DNA from: Zygnema circumcarinatum
Taxonomy: Eukaryota; Streptophyta; Zygnematophyceae; Zygnematales; Zygnemataceae
Length of the DNA: 64,000 nt
Assembly (NCBI GenBank): GCA_037447605.1
Contig: CM074808.1
Span: 1,418,978 to 1,482,977, forward strand
Direction of reading: 5' to 3'
The notes beneath the pieces were generated by a model. The model was not told the DNA's origin and searched no databases. It saw nothing but the letters and a program-made list of their open reading frames with translations. The translations under genes and the position numbers were made by a program. Shown here one piece after another: positions 34,841 through 48,276 of the stretch. Numbering within the stretch: the stretch's first letter is position 1; each line of letters starts with the position of its first letter.

Positions 34841-37800
34841 ATGCTCAATACCTCGGCGGCAACTGTGCTTGACCCTGGAAACAATACAAGGCCGTTTTCC
34901 TCCTCATTTGCTTCAGCTCAGACACAAGGAGGAAATCCTGGTGGCTTCCACCATGGAGGTATAGTCTCGTTTCAGGCGCATAGTATAATTTGTTAAATCA
35001 TGCAGACTTCTTTCATCCGGCAACTACCTCTGAGGTCCAGGGCTGTCCTTGTTTCGTGGTTTCTATCTTTACGTTTCTGCGGGTTAGATTTGATTTGAGA
35101 TGGCTAGGGTTGAAATTTTTTGTTCTTAGTTAGGTATAGTATTTAGCCTGAACGATACCTCTGGAATACCATGCACGATATTTTATTTTTTTCCACATTT
35201 GTTTCCCTCGGATAGAAAACATTTTCATGCAAGTAATGCCTACCGGCGGATGCCTCCGGGCGTTTTTGCGGCGGGCAGGTTCTTTGCAGTCACTCCACAA
35301 TATGCCAGGGGCGTACAACTTGCAAAACATGCAGACTGCGCTTTCCTCAAGGAACGCTCAAACAAGTGCGGCGCAGCATCCCTCAGGAAGCCTTGCAACT
35401 GGGCGCTTTGCTTCAAACAATATTCAAGGAAATTTGCCGCAGGTGAGAAGTGCTTTCTGTATGTGTCCAACCTTCAACCCTCCTCGCAACTCAGAGGCCT
35501 TTGAAACAATAACTTTTGGCGTGTCTACTGTTTCCTGGTAAGATTGCAGTTTCAGTTGAAGTCATGTCTCGAAACTGCATATGGTGGTTTGCATTCCTGT
35601 GCCACTGGAATCTGCACCGTACCATGAGAATGTTTACTGCTTGCTTTGAATCGGGAATGCTGTTTCTTTTAATAACTTTGCGTTTAAGCTCGTCAGTGTT
35701 AGTAAACTAAAGAGATTTTCGTCCATTCTCTACATTTTTCTGCTCAAAAAACGCAGTGTAGTGTCAAAAGGTGCCGTGTTTAATGGTTAACGTGTGTTCT
35801 ATATGTAAAGCAGATGTCACACACTGGACTTCATGGACACAGCACGATGCCAACTCGTGGTGGCTTAAATGTGAACCATCAGTTTAGCAGCAATATGAAT
35901 GGGTTAGCCGCTGTTGGACCCGGTAATAGTACAGCAGGAGCGAGTGGCAGTGTAGCAAATCCCCGAGGTTCCTTGGGAGGTGGTGGAATGGCTGTAAATC
36001 CGTCGCTTTTAGCAGCTGGAGCCCGTTTAGGGGCGCCGGGTGTAAGTATGGCAGGTGGAGGAAATCTTCAGACAATTGGCAGCTCTGCAGCTGGGGGAAC
36101 TCTCAACAGAAATTTGAATACGGGTGCAGTGTTAAACATGGCGGCTCTGAATGGTTCCAGAGGCATGGCCAATGTTGGCCTTGGACCCCTTGGGAGCAGT
36201 GGAGCATTGGCGGCCCAGGGTCCAGGCCGGCCAGGAAGTGGAGGAAATTTGATGCAGCAAGCAGTAAATATGCCTTCTGCAGCATATAGCCCCTCCGGCG
36301 ACATTTTAGCAATGATAAGTCGAGGTAGGTTTGTCTTGCGATGGTGAAAGTGGTGAGACATGGAAGGCAGTTCTGGGAGTGTATGCTAAAAATCTGTGGT
36401 TGATTCTTGTTGGACTTAGAGCTCAGGTAGAAAGTTTGCCAATTTGAAGATCTCTGACATCTTTGTTCTCTTTTCCTAATATGCATTTGGTGAGACCGTT
36501 ATCCAAGGGGGTACCTTTTCCTTTTCCAAAGTCACTTTTCTAAAATAGGTGAGCAACATATGGGGGGGGGGGCAGCAGGTCAACCTGGGGGAATCCTTTT
36601 GGGGAACAATTATTCTGCTGCGCCTGGTGCTAGTATGCAAGGACAACCTCAGGGAGCCAATGGACAAATTGGAAGTCTAGGGCTAAACAATTCCGATTCA
36701 AGCACAAGTGAAGGTCTTGCATTCGACATCAATGAATTTCCCTCGCTGACATCTCGGCCAAATTCAGCATCTGGCGCATTGGGTGCTGGTAGGATGTTTT
36801 ACTCTTCTTAGAAGCTGCTGCGCTTTTTTCAATGAAGAGTTCATATGGATTCTCAAACCAGGGTTTTTTCATTTTACTTGGCAGCTGCAGCCCTGCGAAA
36901 AAATGCCATTGTTCAGCAGAATACGGAGTTCAGCATACAAAACGAAGACTTTCCTGCCTTGCCAGGCTTCAAAGGTAAGCCTTTCAGGGCAAAGTTCATG
37001 GCCCGAGGGGAGGGTATCTAAGGTTGCTGTTTTGGTTAGGTTAACAGGACCTTAATTCAATAAGGCCAACTTATTGCTTACTTTGGCTTGTGGTTAGTAA
37101 TTCGTTGAGTTCATCAATTTTAATCATGGCAAGTTATCCTTTTTTGAATATCTGCAGCTGGTGGAGGTGCTGATATAGGGGAGCTTCACAAGGACCAACA
37201 GCAGGACGGTGGCATGTCTGGCTTGCAATCTCTGCACTTCTCGGTAAAAGAAATTCTGACGTTTGGAGCTGACTTAAAGCCTATATGCATACGTTTGGGT
37301 TACGCAAACTTGGTGTGTATAAACGGAACATTGTGCTTCTAATTATGTGTGCCATCGTAGGGAACAGTTGCCACAAGGCAGCCTCAGTATGTTGAATTTT
37401 TTGTCATCAGATGATGCTCTCCCATCTGATCCTTGAATGTAGATTTTTATCCTTCTTTGGAGCACGGGAATGCAGCTACCAGTTTTCTCTTACTTCCTAA
37501 GAATACTTCATTCTATCTTATGTGCCCTTCAGGGACATCTTGGAGGACAGCAAAATTCTGAGCAGTCGGTAATGGCAGGCTTGCGTAACCTCACGTCAAC
37601 AGGAACTAGTTCTGGCTTGAACCAATATGAGCAGTTGGTTTCTCAGCACCAATTCCAGCAAACACAGGCGCAGCAATTGCAGCATCAGCAGGCACAAGTT
37701 CGGCTAAGTACTCATCAGCAGCAACAATTGGGGGCCACAAATCAATTGAGTGGGAGGGATACGGCATCAAGGCCAGGAGGGCTTCAGCAGGGCTCCCACG

Positions 37801-40146
37801 ATCAATTCGGATTGTTGGGGCTACTTAGTGTGATTCGAATGAGCGATGCAGATTTGACCACTTTAGCACTGGGAACGGACTTGACAACACTAGGCCTCAA
37901 CTTAAACTCTCGAGAGAATCTGTACAAGACATTTGCATCCCCTTGGGCGGAAGGGCCAACACGGGGAGAACCGGAGTTCACTCTGCCTTCGTGTTATATA
38001 CAGCCTGCTCCTAGTTTACAGGTGGGTTGCAATTCCTAATTTGATGATATTATGCATTGTCGTTTGGTCTTCTACCTTGGTGAGTCTTCCTTTTTTGAAC
38101 CTATGATGATCCTCCTCAGTCGCAAAAAGTGATCTCTGCTGCCGCCATTAGGAACAAGGGTTGTCTAGCTGTCCCTTTTGTCTGCTTGTAGTTGATGGCC
38201 TTAGCCGGATGGAAATGGAGAATAGCTCTGGAATGACATTGATAATCCAGGATGGAATGGCCAGCTGGCTAGAGACATGGGCTGTTGATGGCAGCTTCGC
38301 TTTGATCAAGCACTGTCTAAGTTTCAGTTTTGAATGAAACAGCAGTGTTTTATGTTTTGCATAGAAAGCAGTCTCTCTGTCGTGCAAAGGACGGCCGAAT
38401 TGCATACAATAAAAAATCGCGAATGGTACCTGTTTCTTGTTGAAAGAGGCATGCTCATCAATATTTGAAGACACGCCCTGGAGAGTTTAGGTGCCATTCG
38501 AGAGATTGGATGTTTTTTCTGCATGACATACTTGGTCTTTGGTGTGAGGTCCCTGCGTCCACGATGATGTCATTAACTGAATTGCGTACAGGTTGTTTAC
38601 TAGACAATTTTCTATCGATGTGTGGGGCTACAGGCATTCCCCTTGTTGTCTATGACTGCAAAGTTCTACAGCTAAACACTTCAAATGTATGATTGTGAAT
38701 AGGGAAACGTTAATAAGGCTTTTTAACGTCGACGGTACGGGCATTGTTTATGTGCAGCCTGGTTACTTCTGCAAGTTCCAGCGAGATACTTTGTTTTACA
38801 TCTTCTACAGGTGAGTCGGAAAGACATGTCTCTATTTTCCCTCTGTGCTCAGGTTCTTCATTCAGTCCTGTTCCATGCTCTTCCCTCTTTGGAATCGTAT
38901 CTCTGTTTGGTGAATGGGGCCAATGATTCCGGCGTTAAGGAGTTTCAGTTTTTGCTTAGAAGTGCTTCTAACCTTAGCTTTATGATTGCAGCCAGCATAT
39001 TTTTTATTTGATGAAAGATATGAGGTTGCTGCGCCATGAAAGGGGATCCAGTATTTTCTGGAATTAATCATCTTACCTAATTCATATGGGCTTCTTGTTT
39101 CTTACATACGTAAAAATTTTGGGTGGAATGACTTACCGCTTTCATTTCCAATCTGCATCGCAGCATGCCAAACGACGAGGCACAAATATATGCGGCAGAA
39201 GAATTGTGAGTCTGAACTTCCTCTGTCGCACTGCATGGAATTTATGGTTTATTTGCGTTGTTTCTGGTCTGAGATATGCAGGAACTCATGGATTGTGGTT
39301 CCAGTCATCTTCACTATTGCTCATGTTTTACCATGGACTGGTTATTTGCTTTGGTCAGTCAGCTGATTCATTTGAACTTTCAACTGAATCACTGATGTGC
39401 AACAAAGCTACGGATGAAATGAATAAGCAGCAGACAGGATTGTCTTTGGGGGCGGGTGTAAGCATGTTACTCCTTAAGGGCATTTGACATTCTTGGCTTC
39501 ATAGTACTTGCATTTGCGTTTTCATGCTCATGGAAGACAGGCTCCCATAGAGTCCTCTGAAGCCTGTGCCCTTCAACTATGTGGACAATGCAGGCACAAT
39601 AGAGGGTGGTTCTACCACAAGGAGCATCAACTGTGGTTCACGCGAGTGGCCAACACGGAGCCACTTGTAAAGAACCAGAACTATGAGAGGGGTTCATATT
39701 ACTTTTTCGACCCAACTGTCTGGGAAGTCGGACGGAAGGTCAGTGGTTCATACAGTCGTTCGTTCCCGGGCCTGCTGCGCGACTATCATGCAGTTTAATT
39801 GAATTCAATTCAATTTGTATAATATGTATCATGGCATTTAACCTACATTGGGCCTATCTGCAAGAGATCTATTGCGGGAGGAGTTTATGTGCTCTGGGAG
39901 ACCAGAAGAATTTCTTTCTATGCCTATGAACATTCTCTTTCGCCCCAAAGAAATGTGATGTGTTCGTTGCTTGGCCCAAACTGAAGAGACTTCCTGAAGT
40001 GATCAGCCGTACACTCTGCAGTTCTTATGCCAAGCCTGGAGTCTCAACTGGTGCGGTGTGTTGCTGGTGGCGGAGTGCAGGACAACTTTGTGCTTCAATA
40101 TGAACTGTTGGAGAAAAGACCTGCGCCCGTTCTTCCTCAGCGGTAG
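34841..40146 (+). CDS. NOT2: CCR4-NOT complex subunit NOT2
   Basis: Exons: 34841-34958, 35279-35442, 35814-36324, 36549-36788, 36891-36974, 37158-37243, 37533-38021, 38758-38810, 39164-39205, 39594-39738, 40081-40146; total 1998 bp, in frame, 665 aa. The N-terminal half is low-complexity, rich in Gly, Asn, Ser and Met (SLHNMPGAYNLQNMQ, RGGLNVN). Next come the two conserved motifs FDINEFPSLTSRP and FSIQNEDFPALPGFK, a Gln-rich linker, and the NOT2/3/5 domain: FGLLGLLSVIRMSDADL, LGLNLNSRENLYKTFASPW, PGYFCKFQRDTLFYIFY, HNRGWFYHKEHQLWF, ERGSYYFFDP, and DNFVLQYELLEKRP before the stop. NOT2 is a scaffold subunit of the deadenylase and transcription regulator CCR4-NOT. The ATG at 34841 begins MLNTSAATV, matching the family start; a short upstream coding exon cannot be excluded. 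Confidence 0.93.
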
Positions 40147-41825
40147 CCCGAGGGCCCAGCAGGGTGCTCTCCCTCTCTAGTGGGCGCTCAGGGCTGCTCT
40201 GTTCGTACTGCTGCTGCACAGGAAGCCCGTGCGGGCTATGGCCCTTCAATGCCACCTCCCCCCTTGTTCTCGCCTGTGCTGTCTATGCTGTGCTGTGGCT
40301 GAGTGGGAGCTTGGAAATGGTGATGGCAGTGTTTCGTTTCCTTACCTAATGTTCGCATTTCCTGGTTCATTGTTTCCGCGTCTGTGGCTTCATCCTCAGT
40401 CCTGAGGAGTGCAGAGGGGTAGAAATGTAGCCCTCACAGAGATGGGGGTCATGGAGGACCGTTGGATCGCATGGGTGAGCACTCCATGGAAGTGGCAAAC
40501 CAGAAACACAGCCCTCGTCCGTGACTCTCGTGACAGGACTCGCAGGGAAGCAGGGGCTGTATCTGCAAGCAGTTTGCTTCCGTCTGCTTGTTCTCGCTGA
40601 CTATTGAGCCCTGTAGCACAAAACAAATTTGCGATCCTCTACCGAATTGTTCATAACACGGTTAATCTTGAAAATTGTACAACCCCAAAGAGAAGGAAGC
40701 CCAGTCCTCGCATCTTCAAACATAAGTCAAAGGCGGATCAATATCCGAGTTCGTTGCCTTGTTGACGATACAGTTCGATACAGTTCGATACTAATTATAA
40801 AATACGTCGACGTAAATTCGTGGTCATCCGTACGCCCTTGAATCCGCACCGTACGATCTATCCATGTGGCAGTGAGTGATTGACTGATTGCCTACTGAAC
40901 ATACAGTACCCCATTTTATTCCTATATTCGATCCCAAAAATGCCCTTGACTAATGCTGCTGTACGGACCAAAACGACCACCAAGCATTGCCTGTCGGCAA
41001 CGCAACAAGACGAAATTTTGCGGTCGCTTTCGGTTGATCGTGTGAGGTGCCAAGTTCATCAGCGAAAACCTGTCAAACCAGCGCCAATCAGAGCTCGTCA
41101 CGTCGGACACGTTGCTGACATGGCACAAAGCCCATGCTTGGCATGTACCCAGTGGATCCAAGTCCAATAAGTTGTACGGTTAAAACGGGAAATGCGGGGG
41201 AGCTTGCCACGTCGGCTAATGTGCAACGTGTACATCTTCAACGGTCAAAAAATAAAAATCACTGAAATTCAAACCTTACAAAATCTGCAAAACGTCAAAA
41301 ATTCAATTTTTTTTTTCTCAGGCGAAGGCGTAGGCTGGCTAGGCAGGGGCCGTTGGCCTTGATATCTTTCGAGCCTGAGGTTTGGGACAGGCTCGGGGCT
41401 GGCTCGGGCCACCGCGGGTGGCGGCGGCGAATCTTTGGCCGCACGGAACGCGCGCTTCAAAAAAAAAACTCTGACGAGTCTGGGCCATTTCCAGCCGTCG
41501 GATCAGACCGGGCTCAGATCCGACGGCGGACGATGATGTCTCCATCGCCATGGCCCTCGGGTCCCGGCCATGGGGTGGCCCTCCGCAGCCATCACCCGGC
41601 GGCTGGGAGGGACGGAGGGAGGGAGTTGGTGAAAAGGGGAGCGCTGGCATTTTAACAGTTGGCAGGAAGGAAGGGAGAGAGAGGACGAGGGAGAGTTGCA
41701 GGTTGAGAGTTGCAGGCGGTTCAAGGGAGAAGGGGGAAGAGGGAGACAGGGCGGCCCGCGCGCTGCGCTGCGTTCTTGTACGAGCTTCAGCTTTGTTTTG
41801 CCAGTTTCAATTCAAGCTTGTCAAG
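40147..41825. other. Intergenic region and importin alpha 5' leader
   Basis: Contains the 3' UTR of NOT2, a short GATAC-type repeat (40765-40792: CGATACAGTT units), an AT-rich stretch, and from 41340 a GC-rich leader with GGGAGGGA runs before the importin alpha start. The frame open from 41550 into the first importin exon has no start context or family match before 41826, so I treat it as 5' UTR. Confidence 0.5.
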
Positions 41826-44800
41826 ATGCTTCGACCGAACATGCGGACGGAGGCCCGCAAGAAGTCGTACAAGCAGGCCGTTGATGCCGATGAGGCAAGG
41901 CGGAAGAGGGAGGACAGTATGATTGAGATTCGGAAGAGCAAGCGGGAGGAGAGTCTTATGAAGAAGCGCCGGGAAGGCATGCAATCACAGTTGGACATGC
42001 CGAAAGTTCCGGCTGCAACTGTGGAGAAGAAGGTATGCACTGTTGCCTTTGTTCTTCTCTATTGTCGTTGCTGTGATTGTAAAGAGTCGTAATTCTGAGT
42101 TTTGTCGGTTTTTGTTCAGCTGGAGAGCCTACCAGGCATGGTTGGCGGGGTTTACTCAGAAGAGCAACAGCAGCAGCTCGAAGCAACCACGCAGTTCAGA
42201 AAGTTGCTTTCTATTGGTAAGTTCTTCATATTTTATTCTTGTATGGTTCTTTACATCGACCACGAATGCCGAAATTTATGCGGTGGTATGCTGATTGTGT
42301 TCATATTTTTGTCGACTGTGCAGAACGGAGTCCACCTATTGAGGAGGTCATCAAAGCTGGTGTTGTGCCCCGTTTCGTGCAGTTCCTTCAGAAGTATGAC
42401 TTTCCCCAGCTGCAGGTGCGTCATATGGCCTTCCTCTTTCCGGTCTTAATTTACTGTGCATGTGATGTGGTTGTGGCATTATATCCCTGCATGCAAGCTC
42501 AACCTCATTTCCTTTATTGCAATTCTGACTCTGATTGGTGTTCTGCAGTTTGAAGCGGCATGGGCATTAACGAACATTGCGTCTGGAACGTCAGACCATA
42601 CTCGGGTGGTTATCGAACATGGTGCAGTTCCTATTTTTGTGCAGCTGCTGCAGTCACCCAGTGACGATGTGCGGGAGCAGGTGATATAACTTCGCCTTAG
42701 TTTCTTGTTTCTTGGTGTCAATGCAGCTTATCGCGTGATCATCCTTTCACTTAGTGGAGTTGTACTGATTCATAAACTTCCATGTGGCGCAGGCCGTATG
42801 GGCTCTTGGGAACATTGCTGGGGATTCTCCCAAGTGCAGGGATCTTGTCCTGAGCCATGGGGCATTGATGCCTCTTCTTCTTCAGCTAAATGAGCAGTCG
42901 AAGCTCTCTATGCTTCGGAATGCAACGTGGACTTTGTCTAACTTCTGCAGGGGAAAGCCGCAGCCACCCTTTGAACAGGTATTGTGTTATTGCGAATTAT
43001 CTTTGTGAAAGTCAAACTGATTGACGTTTCCTTCTCAGCTGATCAATAACGATGTGTACCGGTGATAGGCGATTATCAAGCGGTTGTATTGATTCCTTGT
43101 CCATGTTCAATGTGTTGATCATGTAATAAGGAGGATCATTAAGCATAGTCGCGATAGGCACGAAGTTTGCTGTTTACTGCTGGGCCGTCGCCGTTTATTC
43201 ACTTGGCAGCTTCGGCAGGTATGCATAACCCGAGGCTGACTTATTTTCTCGTGTTGCAGTCGAAGCCCGCCCTCCCCGCTTTGGAGAGGCTCATTCATTC
43301 GAGAGATGAAGAAGTCCTGACGGATGCTTGCTGGGCGTTATCTTACCTCTCCGATGGTACCAATGACAAAATTCAGGCAGTCATTGAAGCAAATGTTTGC
43401 CGCAGGCTTGTGGAGCTGTTGTTGTAAGTCATATCCTTATTCCTTTTGAATGAATTTGTTGCATATCTATTTCATTTTCTCTGCTCTTCTTGAGTACTGC
43501 GAAGATTAATCCATATGCTCCAGCTTGCCATTTGTTTCGTTGGAAAGTAAGTTAGCCGTCTTGTCATGGGTACAGGCATCCGTCACCATCGGTCCTCATT
43601 CCTGCCTTGCGAACCGTGGGCAATATTGTAACTGGAGATGATGTACAGACACAGGTAAGTGGTTGATGTATGTTTGGGAGGGGAGTAGTCAAAATTTATC
43701 TGCCTCTGTCAAAGATATGCACCTCGTGGTTTACAATGCAATGTATTTGTATTACAGATCATCATCAACAACCAAGCCCTTCCTTGCCTTTTGGGTCTTC
43801 TGAAGAACAACCACAAGAAGAGTATCAAGAAGGAAGCTTGCTGGACAATTTCAAACATCACGGCTGGAAACAAGGATCAGATTCAGGTACTGGTGACTCC
43901 CGGTATTGTCTCAATACTGTGTCTTGAAAATTTCTTTGCTGCAGGATGTTATGTATCATCCGCTCACTTCTTGGTCTTTCTTCCTTTGAAATAGGCTATG
44001 GGGTCTACGTTTTGTCCATAGCACTAAAAGAGCACGCGGTTTTCCCTGTTGCAGGCTGTTATTGATGCAAATATCATTCCACCGCTTGTGGACTTACTGG
44101 CTAATGCGGAGTTCGACATCAAGAAAGAAGCTGCCTGGGCTATATCAAATGCCACGTCTGGTGGAACTCATGATCAGATCAAGTATGTTGTAGTTTCTTT
44201 TTTTTTCCCCAGTATTGTGAAGCTTTATGATCTGCTCTACTTGGGAGGTGCAAACGTGCCTTGTGGTATTCACTGGCTTACTGCTGGATACAGGCTCTCC
44301 TTTCCTCCTTTATTTTCACTTGAGTTTCTCAGGTAATTCGTTTGGAGGTTTGTGCATGCGCTTCTCTTTTCGCATCCCGTCTCCAGAGAGTGTTTGCATT
44401 AACAGTCATTTTAGCAGCTCCTAACAAAATGTTTCTGTAAATGACAGGTACTTGGTGCAACAGGGTTGCATTAAACCACTTTGTGATTTGCTCAATACCT
44501 CGGATGCCAGGATTGTCACTGTGGCTTTGGAAGGGCTGGAAAATATTTTGAAGGTTGGAGAAGCTGAGAAGGAGCTTGGCCTTACCGGTGGAGCCAACCT
44601 GTATGTGCAGTTTATCGATCAGGCTGGTGGCCTGGATAAGATTGAGCTTTTGCAGACTCACCAGAACAATGATATCTATGAGAAGGCTGTGAAGATACTG
44701 GAGACGTATTTTGGATTGGAGGACGAGGAAGATCAGCCCCTTGCACCCCAGATTGATGCTGATCAGCAGGCCTATGCCTTTGGAGAGACAGCACAAATGG

Positions 44801-44829
44801 TGCCTCCCTCTGGAGGATTTAAGTTCTGA
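41826..44829 (+). CDS. Importin subunit alpha (nuclear transport adaptor)
   Basis: Exons: 41826-42032, 42120-42216, 42324-42415, 42549-42680, 42793-42978, 43260-43423, 43576-43654, 43758-43886, 44055-44182, 44448-44829; total 1596 bp, in frame, 531 aa, the usual plant length. Residues 1-70 are the importin-beta-binding domain with basic clusters ([32 protein letters not shown]). Armadillo repeats follow with the Trp/Asn ladder that binds nuclear localisation signals: [66 protein letters not shown] has Tyr in place of Asn, as is normal for that repeat. The acidic tail [12 protein letters not shown] matches the CAS-binding end. It carries classical NLS cargo into the nucleus with importin beta. 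The start [16 protein letters not shown] fits plant homologues. Confidence 0.96.
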
Positions 44830-47800
44830 AGAGTGAGTTGGCTTATCCACCTCGTAGTTATGCGTATCCTGCAAGGGCGTTGTGCAGATCATTTGAGATC
44901 CGTCTGGTCTTTCGATTGATGATGAGCCTCAGATTCATGTACTTCCTCATCTTTCGTGAACCTATTTTAGCTCATCTTTGCTCTCTGTATTTTATTTTCA
45001 GGTTCAAGTACACTCCTTTACCAATCACGGTGGATAATGCAGCATAGGACTTCGGATGATGTTTCAGACCTGTGCTCGTTATCTGGCGGGAAGCTCCAGT
45101 TTGTGACCTAACAGGCACTCGACTGACTTTGCCTTGCGGAGCTGATCCGTGTGGCACTGACTGGCAGCAAGAATCAGGAGAGAATCGCGTGCTGCTCCAA
45201 GCTACCCGATTCTCAGTCCTACATGACACCCGGGCGCCACACAACATCTGACTGGATTTTTGGACTGACTGAGCGGGGCTCATATTACAACAATGTGTTG
45301 TTCTGAGGCTCACATCCACCAGTCTCTCTCACGTCCGCCTAACCTCTTTTGGCTTGTCCAAGTCTGCTGGTCCTATCTGATTAGGCTTAGCGCTGACTCG
45401 AAAGCCATCACAAGCTCCCTCTATTCTTCCGGCTTCAGCCATCATCTCCCCTGCAATGCAAGCAGCATTGCCCTCCACAGTTCAGTTCTTGACGATCTGA
45501 GCACTTTCCCGCCATTGATTGTATCAGCTGGCCTTTGACTTCATCCATACTGGTCTCCAAGACCGGTCTTCTCAACCCCTTACCCTCTGCACCTACCCTA
45601 CTGCATTAATTAACACATGGAATGCATACAGCTGTAATCCGTTAACAGGGAAACAAGCGATTTTTTTTGGAAGTTCCGAAAACAACTCGGCAATTTGTGA
45701 GTGAAGATCCTCTAGTGGCGGAGCCATTATTGGATGCCCCTTGTGTCCTTGGCCGATCAATATCCGTATTGGAAGTACTGGCTTAGAATCCTTGGGAATT
45801 TGTTGTTTGGAAGGACATTGCAAACATAGTGACTGAAGACCTCTCCTTGACGTGGTGGAGAGACTACTCGGGGACGTGAAGATGATCAATCTTTTCTGGG
45901 AAAGCAAGTGTCGTAATAGGGTTTAATCGTAGCTTGTCAGGGTTGAAGTCGGAAAGGGAGTGGAGGGTGGGGCATAGCTATGGGAGTCAAAGACAGCGGG
46001 TAGTCGAAGACTCAGGATTCTGACCTCTGTCCAATACCTGAGCTGGTCAGAATTTTTCTTCTGCCGTTCTGGAGTCGCTTCACGAGGGTGTGGATTTTGT
46101 AGGCGTCAAAAACTATGATGCACACTGTTTTTCCTTTTCGTTTTTTTCGGCGTCTTTATTCTGACTGACCATTATTCTGCATGCATTGTTTGTGTACTGC
46201 TCTCTCTCGTATGTGTAGACGTGAACGTTCTTGTGCTTTGGTCCCTTTGCTACTGGTCGAGCTAGGCGTGTTCCACCTTGGTGTGAGCGGACTGATCTTT
46301 TAGGGCTCATAGGTGTGTTGCGCAAGCAGTGTCCGTGAGATCAGGGCACATTTAAATCTTGGAGTGCAGACAGGCCAGTGCTTCTGTGGGTTGTGCCCTC
46401 ACAGATTGACAAAACTGGCTGGTGACTGCACGGAAATGATTGCGTTGTTTAAGCTGTGATGTTGCCGTCTGCTAACTGATTTTGTTGTGGATGCCGTTCA
46501 CCGAGCTTTAGATAGAGCTCGAGTTCAGTTGGACGGCATGGGCTCGTCTGTTGCTTTTGTTTGTGCTTGAACATGGAACGAATATGCAGCCTCGGTACAA
46601 AACCGAACAAAGAGAGTGAACAACACACGTGATCTACATTTTGCAATCATGAGTCCCTCGGTGGCAAGTGCTAGGTATACTCGGGGCTTCAATTGGATGC
46701 GCCTTTGTGCGGATTCAATGAACCTGTGAATCCTACATATTTCATGTACCGAATCTGACGGCGTAAGAGCCACATCATTCCAGTGACATTTTGCGCTCCA
46801 AATGGTTCCTACTTGCAGCTGCGGATGCAATCGACGAAGGGATGCGTGGGTTGGACCATAAGATAGAAAACTAGACTGGTTGGCAAGCATGAAAGTGATC
46901 AGAAAAAGCCAATAGTGGCGAGCAGCATGCAGCAACCTTGCAGAGCGCCTGCCATCAGCGCAACACTGCACGCTTCACGTCGGCTCAAGGGGGATGGAAG
47001 TGGCATTGATCTCACGATGGCGAAGCCATCAAATGGCACTGGAGCAAGTGGCAGGAGAGTGCGGCCTGCAAAGCATCCAATGCCCCTTTCTGGATGTTGT
47101 CGATGGCTTGATGCGTGCGATGGCATGCGTCGGATCCGCACAGGGGAGATTAGGCCATCTCCCTGACTCATGGACAAGTGAGCATGGAGCAACTGTTCTG
47201 CTTGTGGGGACTGGTTGTTTGAATAAGATCTGCAGCGAATATAGTTCATGGTTCATCCAACGGAGCGTCTGCAGATAATCCTGCCTCTGTGGAACTGCCC
47301 CATGTAAATTGCAAACCTGAAGCCGGAGTGCACGGTATAGAATAGAGTGACCAGGGCACCATCGTGGTTGGATAAGAAAGGAAGAGAGAACCATGGCGGT
47401 CCTGACATAATGGAGTGCATTCTATGCCGATATCCTTTCCCAGATACATGCATCATTCCTCGTGTTTGAAGCAATGTCCTTTGAAGTCGAGTTTCCAGCA
47501 AAGCAGGCGCAGGCTTTTGTGAAGCAGCCAGCACATGGACCTGTGAAAACTTGCATTCATGGCATGTGCAAGCCATTTTAGGTTTGGGCAGACAGACAAG
47601 CACCCAGCCAATGAGAGGTCGCTCCGCTGCTTGCATAAAGATTTCAAAACCTCCGGGCAACATCCTCCCATGTTTCAAAAAATTCAACAGGCTAACTGGC
47701 CTACCTAACTCCTACCTCCTTCCCTACCTGAATTCCTTGCAAAGGAGAGCAACATTATCTGAAACTGAAGTCGACTATAACATATAAACATTGTTGGTCT

Positions 47801-48276
47801 GCAAGCTCCTTTTTGTGCCTGTCCTCGGACAAAAAAAGGTAAACTGTGTACTAGCTCAAAAAACTTGTTAAAATCCTCAAATTCTGGACGCCACAGAAGG
47901 ACACGTCTTTCACCCAGACAAGTAATATCCTCCTGTGCTGTCTTAGGTCGGCTCAAGTTGGGCTCATTAGAGACCCCTGAGCGAGTGCCTCCTCCACGTC
48001 TTAGCCAGATGGACGGCTCATTTTCAGTCAGTTCGTGTTTATTGGGCGGCCACTTCTGTGGCTTACGCAGGAGGGCATCACAATGAGCTGGCTCGGAAGA
48101 AATAGCCCAAAAGCCGAAGTACTTGATGCCAAGCATGAGGGGTCAATAAGCTCAGGGATTGACCCGAGATATTTTAGCACCCAGAATGGGTCCTGCGGCT
48201 GCAAACTCAACGCCAGAGCCTGAAAGAGAAGGGAGTTTTTCCTCCGTATAGCACCACCGTAGGCACTGATAAACGC
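44830..48276. other. Convergent intergenic region, no supported gene
   Basis: Lies between the stop codons of importin alpha (+) and the membrane protein (-). Several minus-strand frames stay open for 115-148 codons (48136-47705, 47687-47253, 46971-46525), but none matches a family I know. They overlap other open frames, and a stop ends the upstream gene at 48277. Base composition here is near 50% GC, which favours long chance frames. Confidence 0.4.

Noticed and set aside
41550-41825. In-frame upstream extension of importin alpha (92 codons)
   Set aside because: Glycine/arginine-rich translation of a GC-rich leader. Homologues start at the IBB domain, matching the ATG at 41826.
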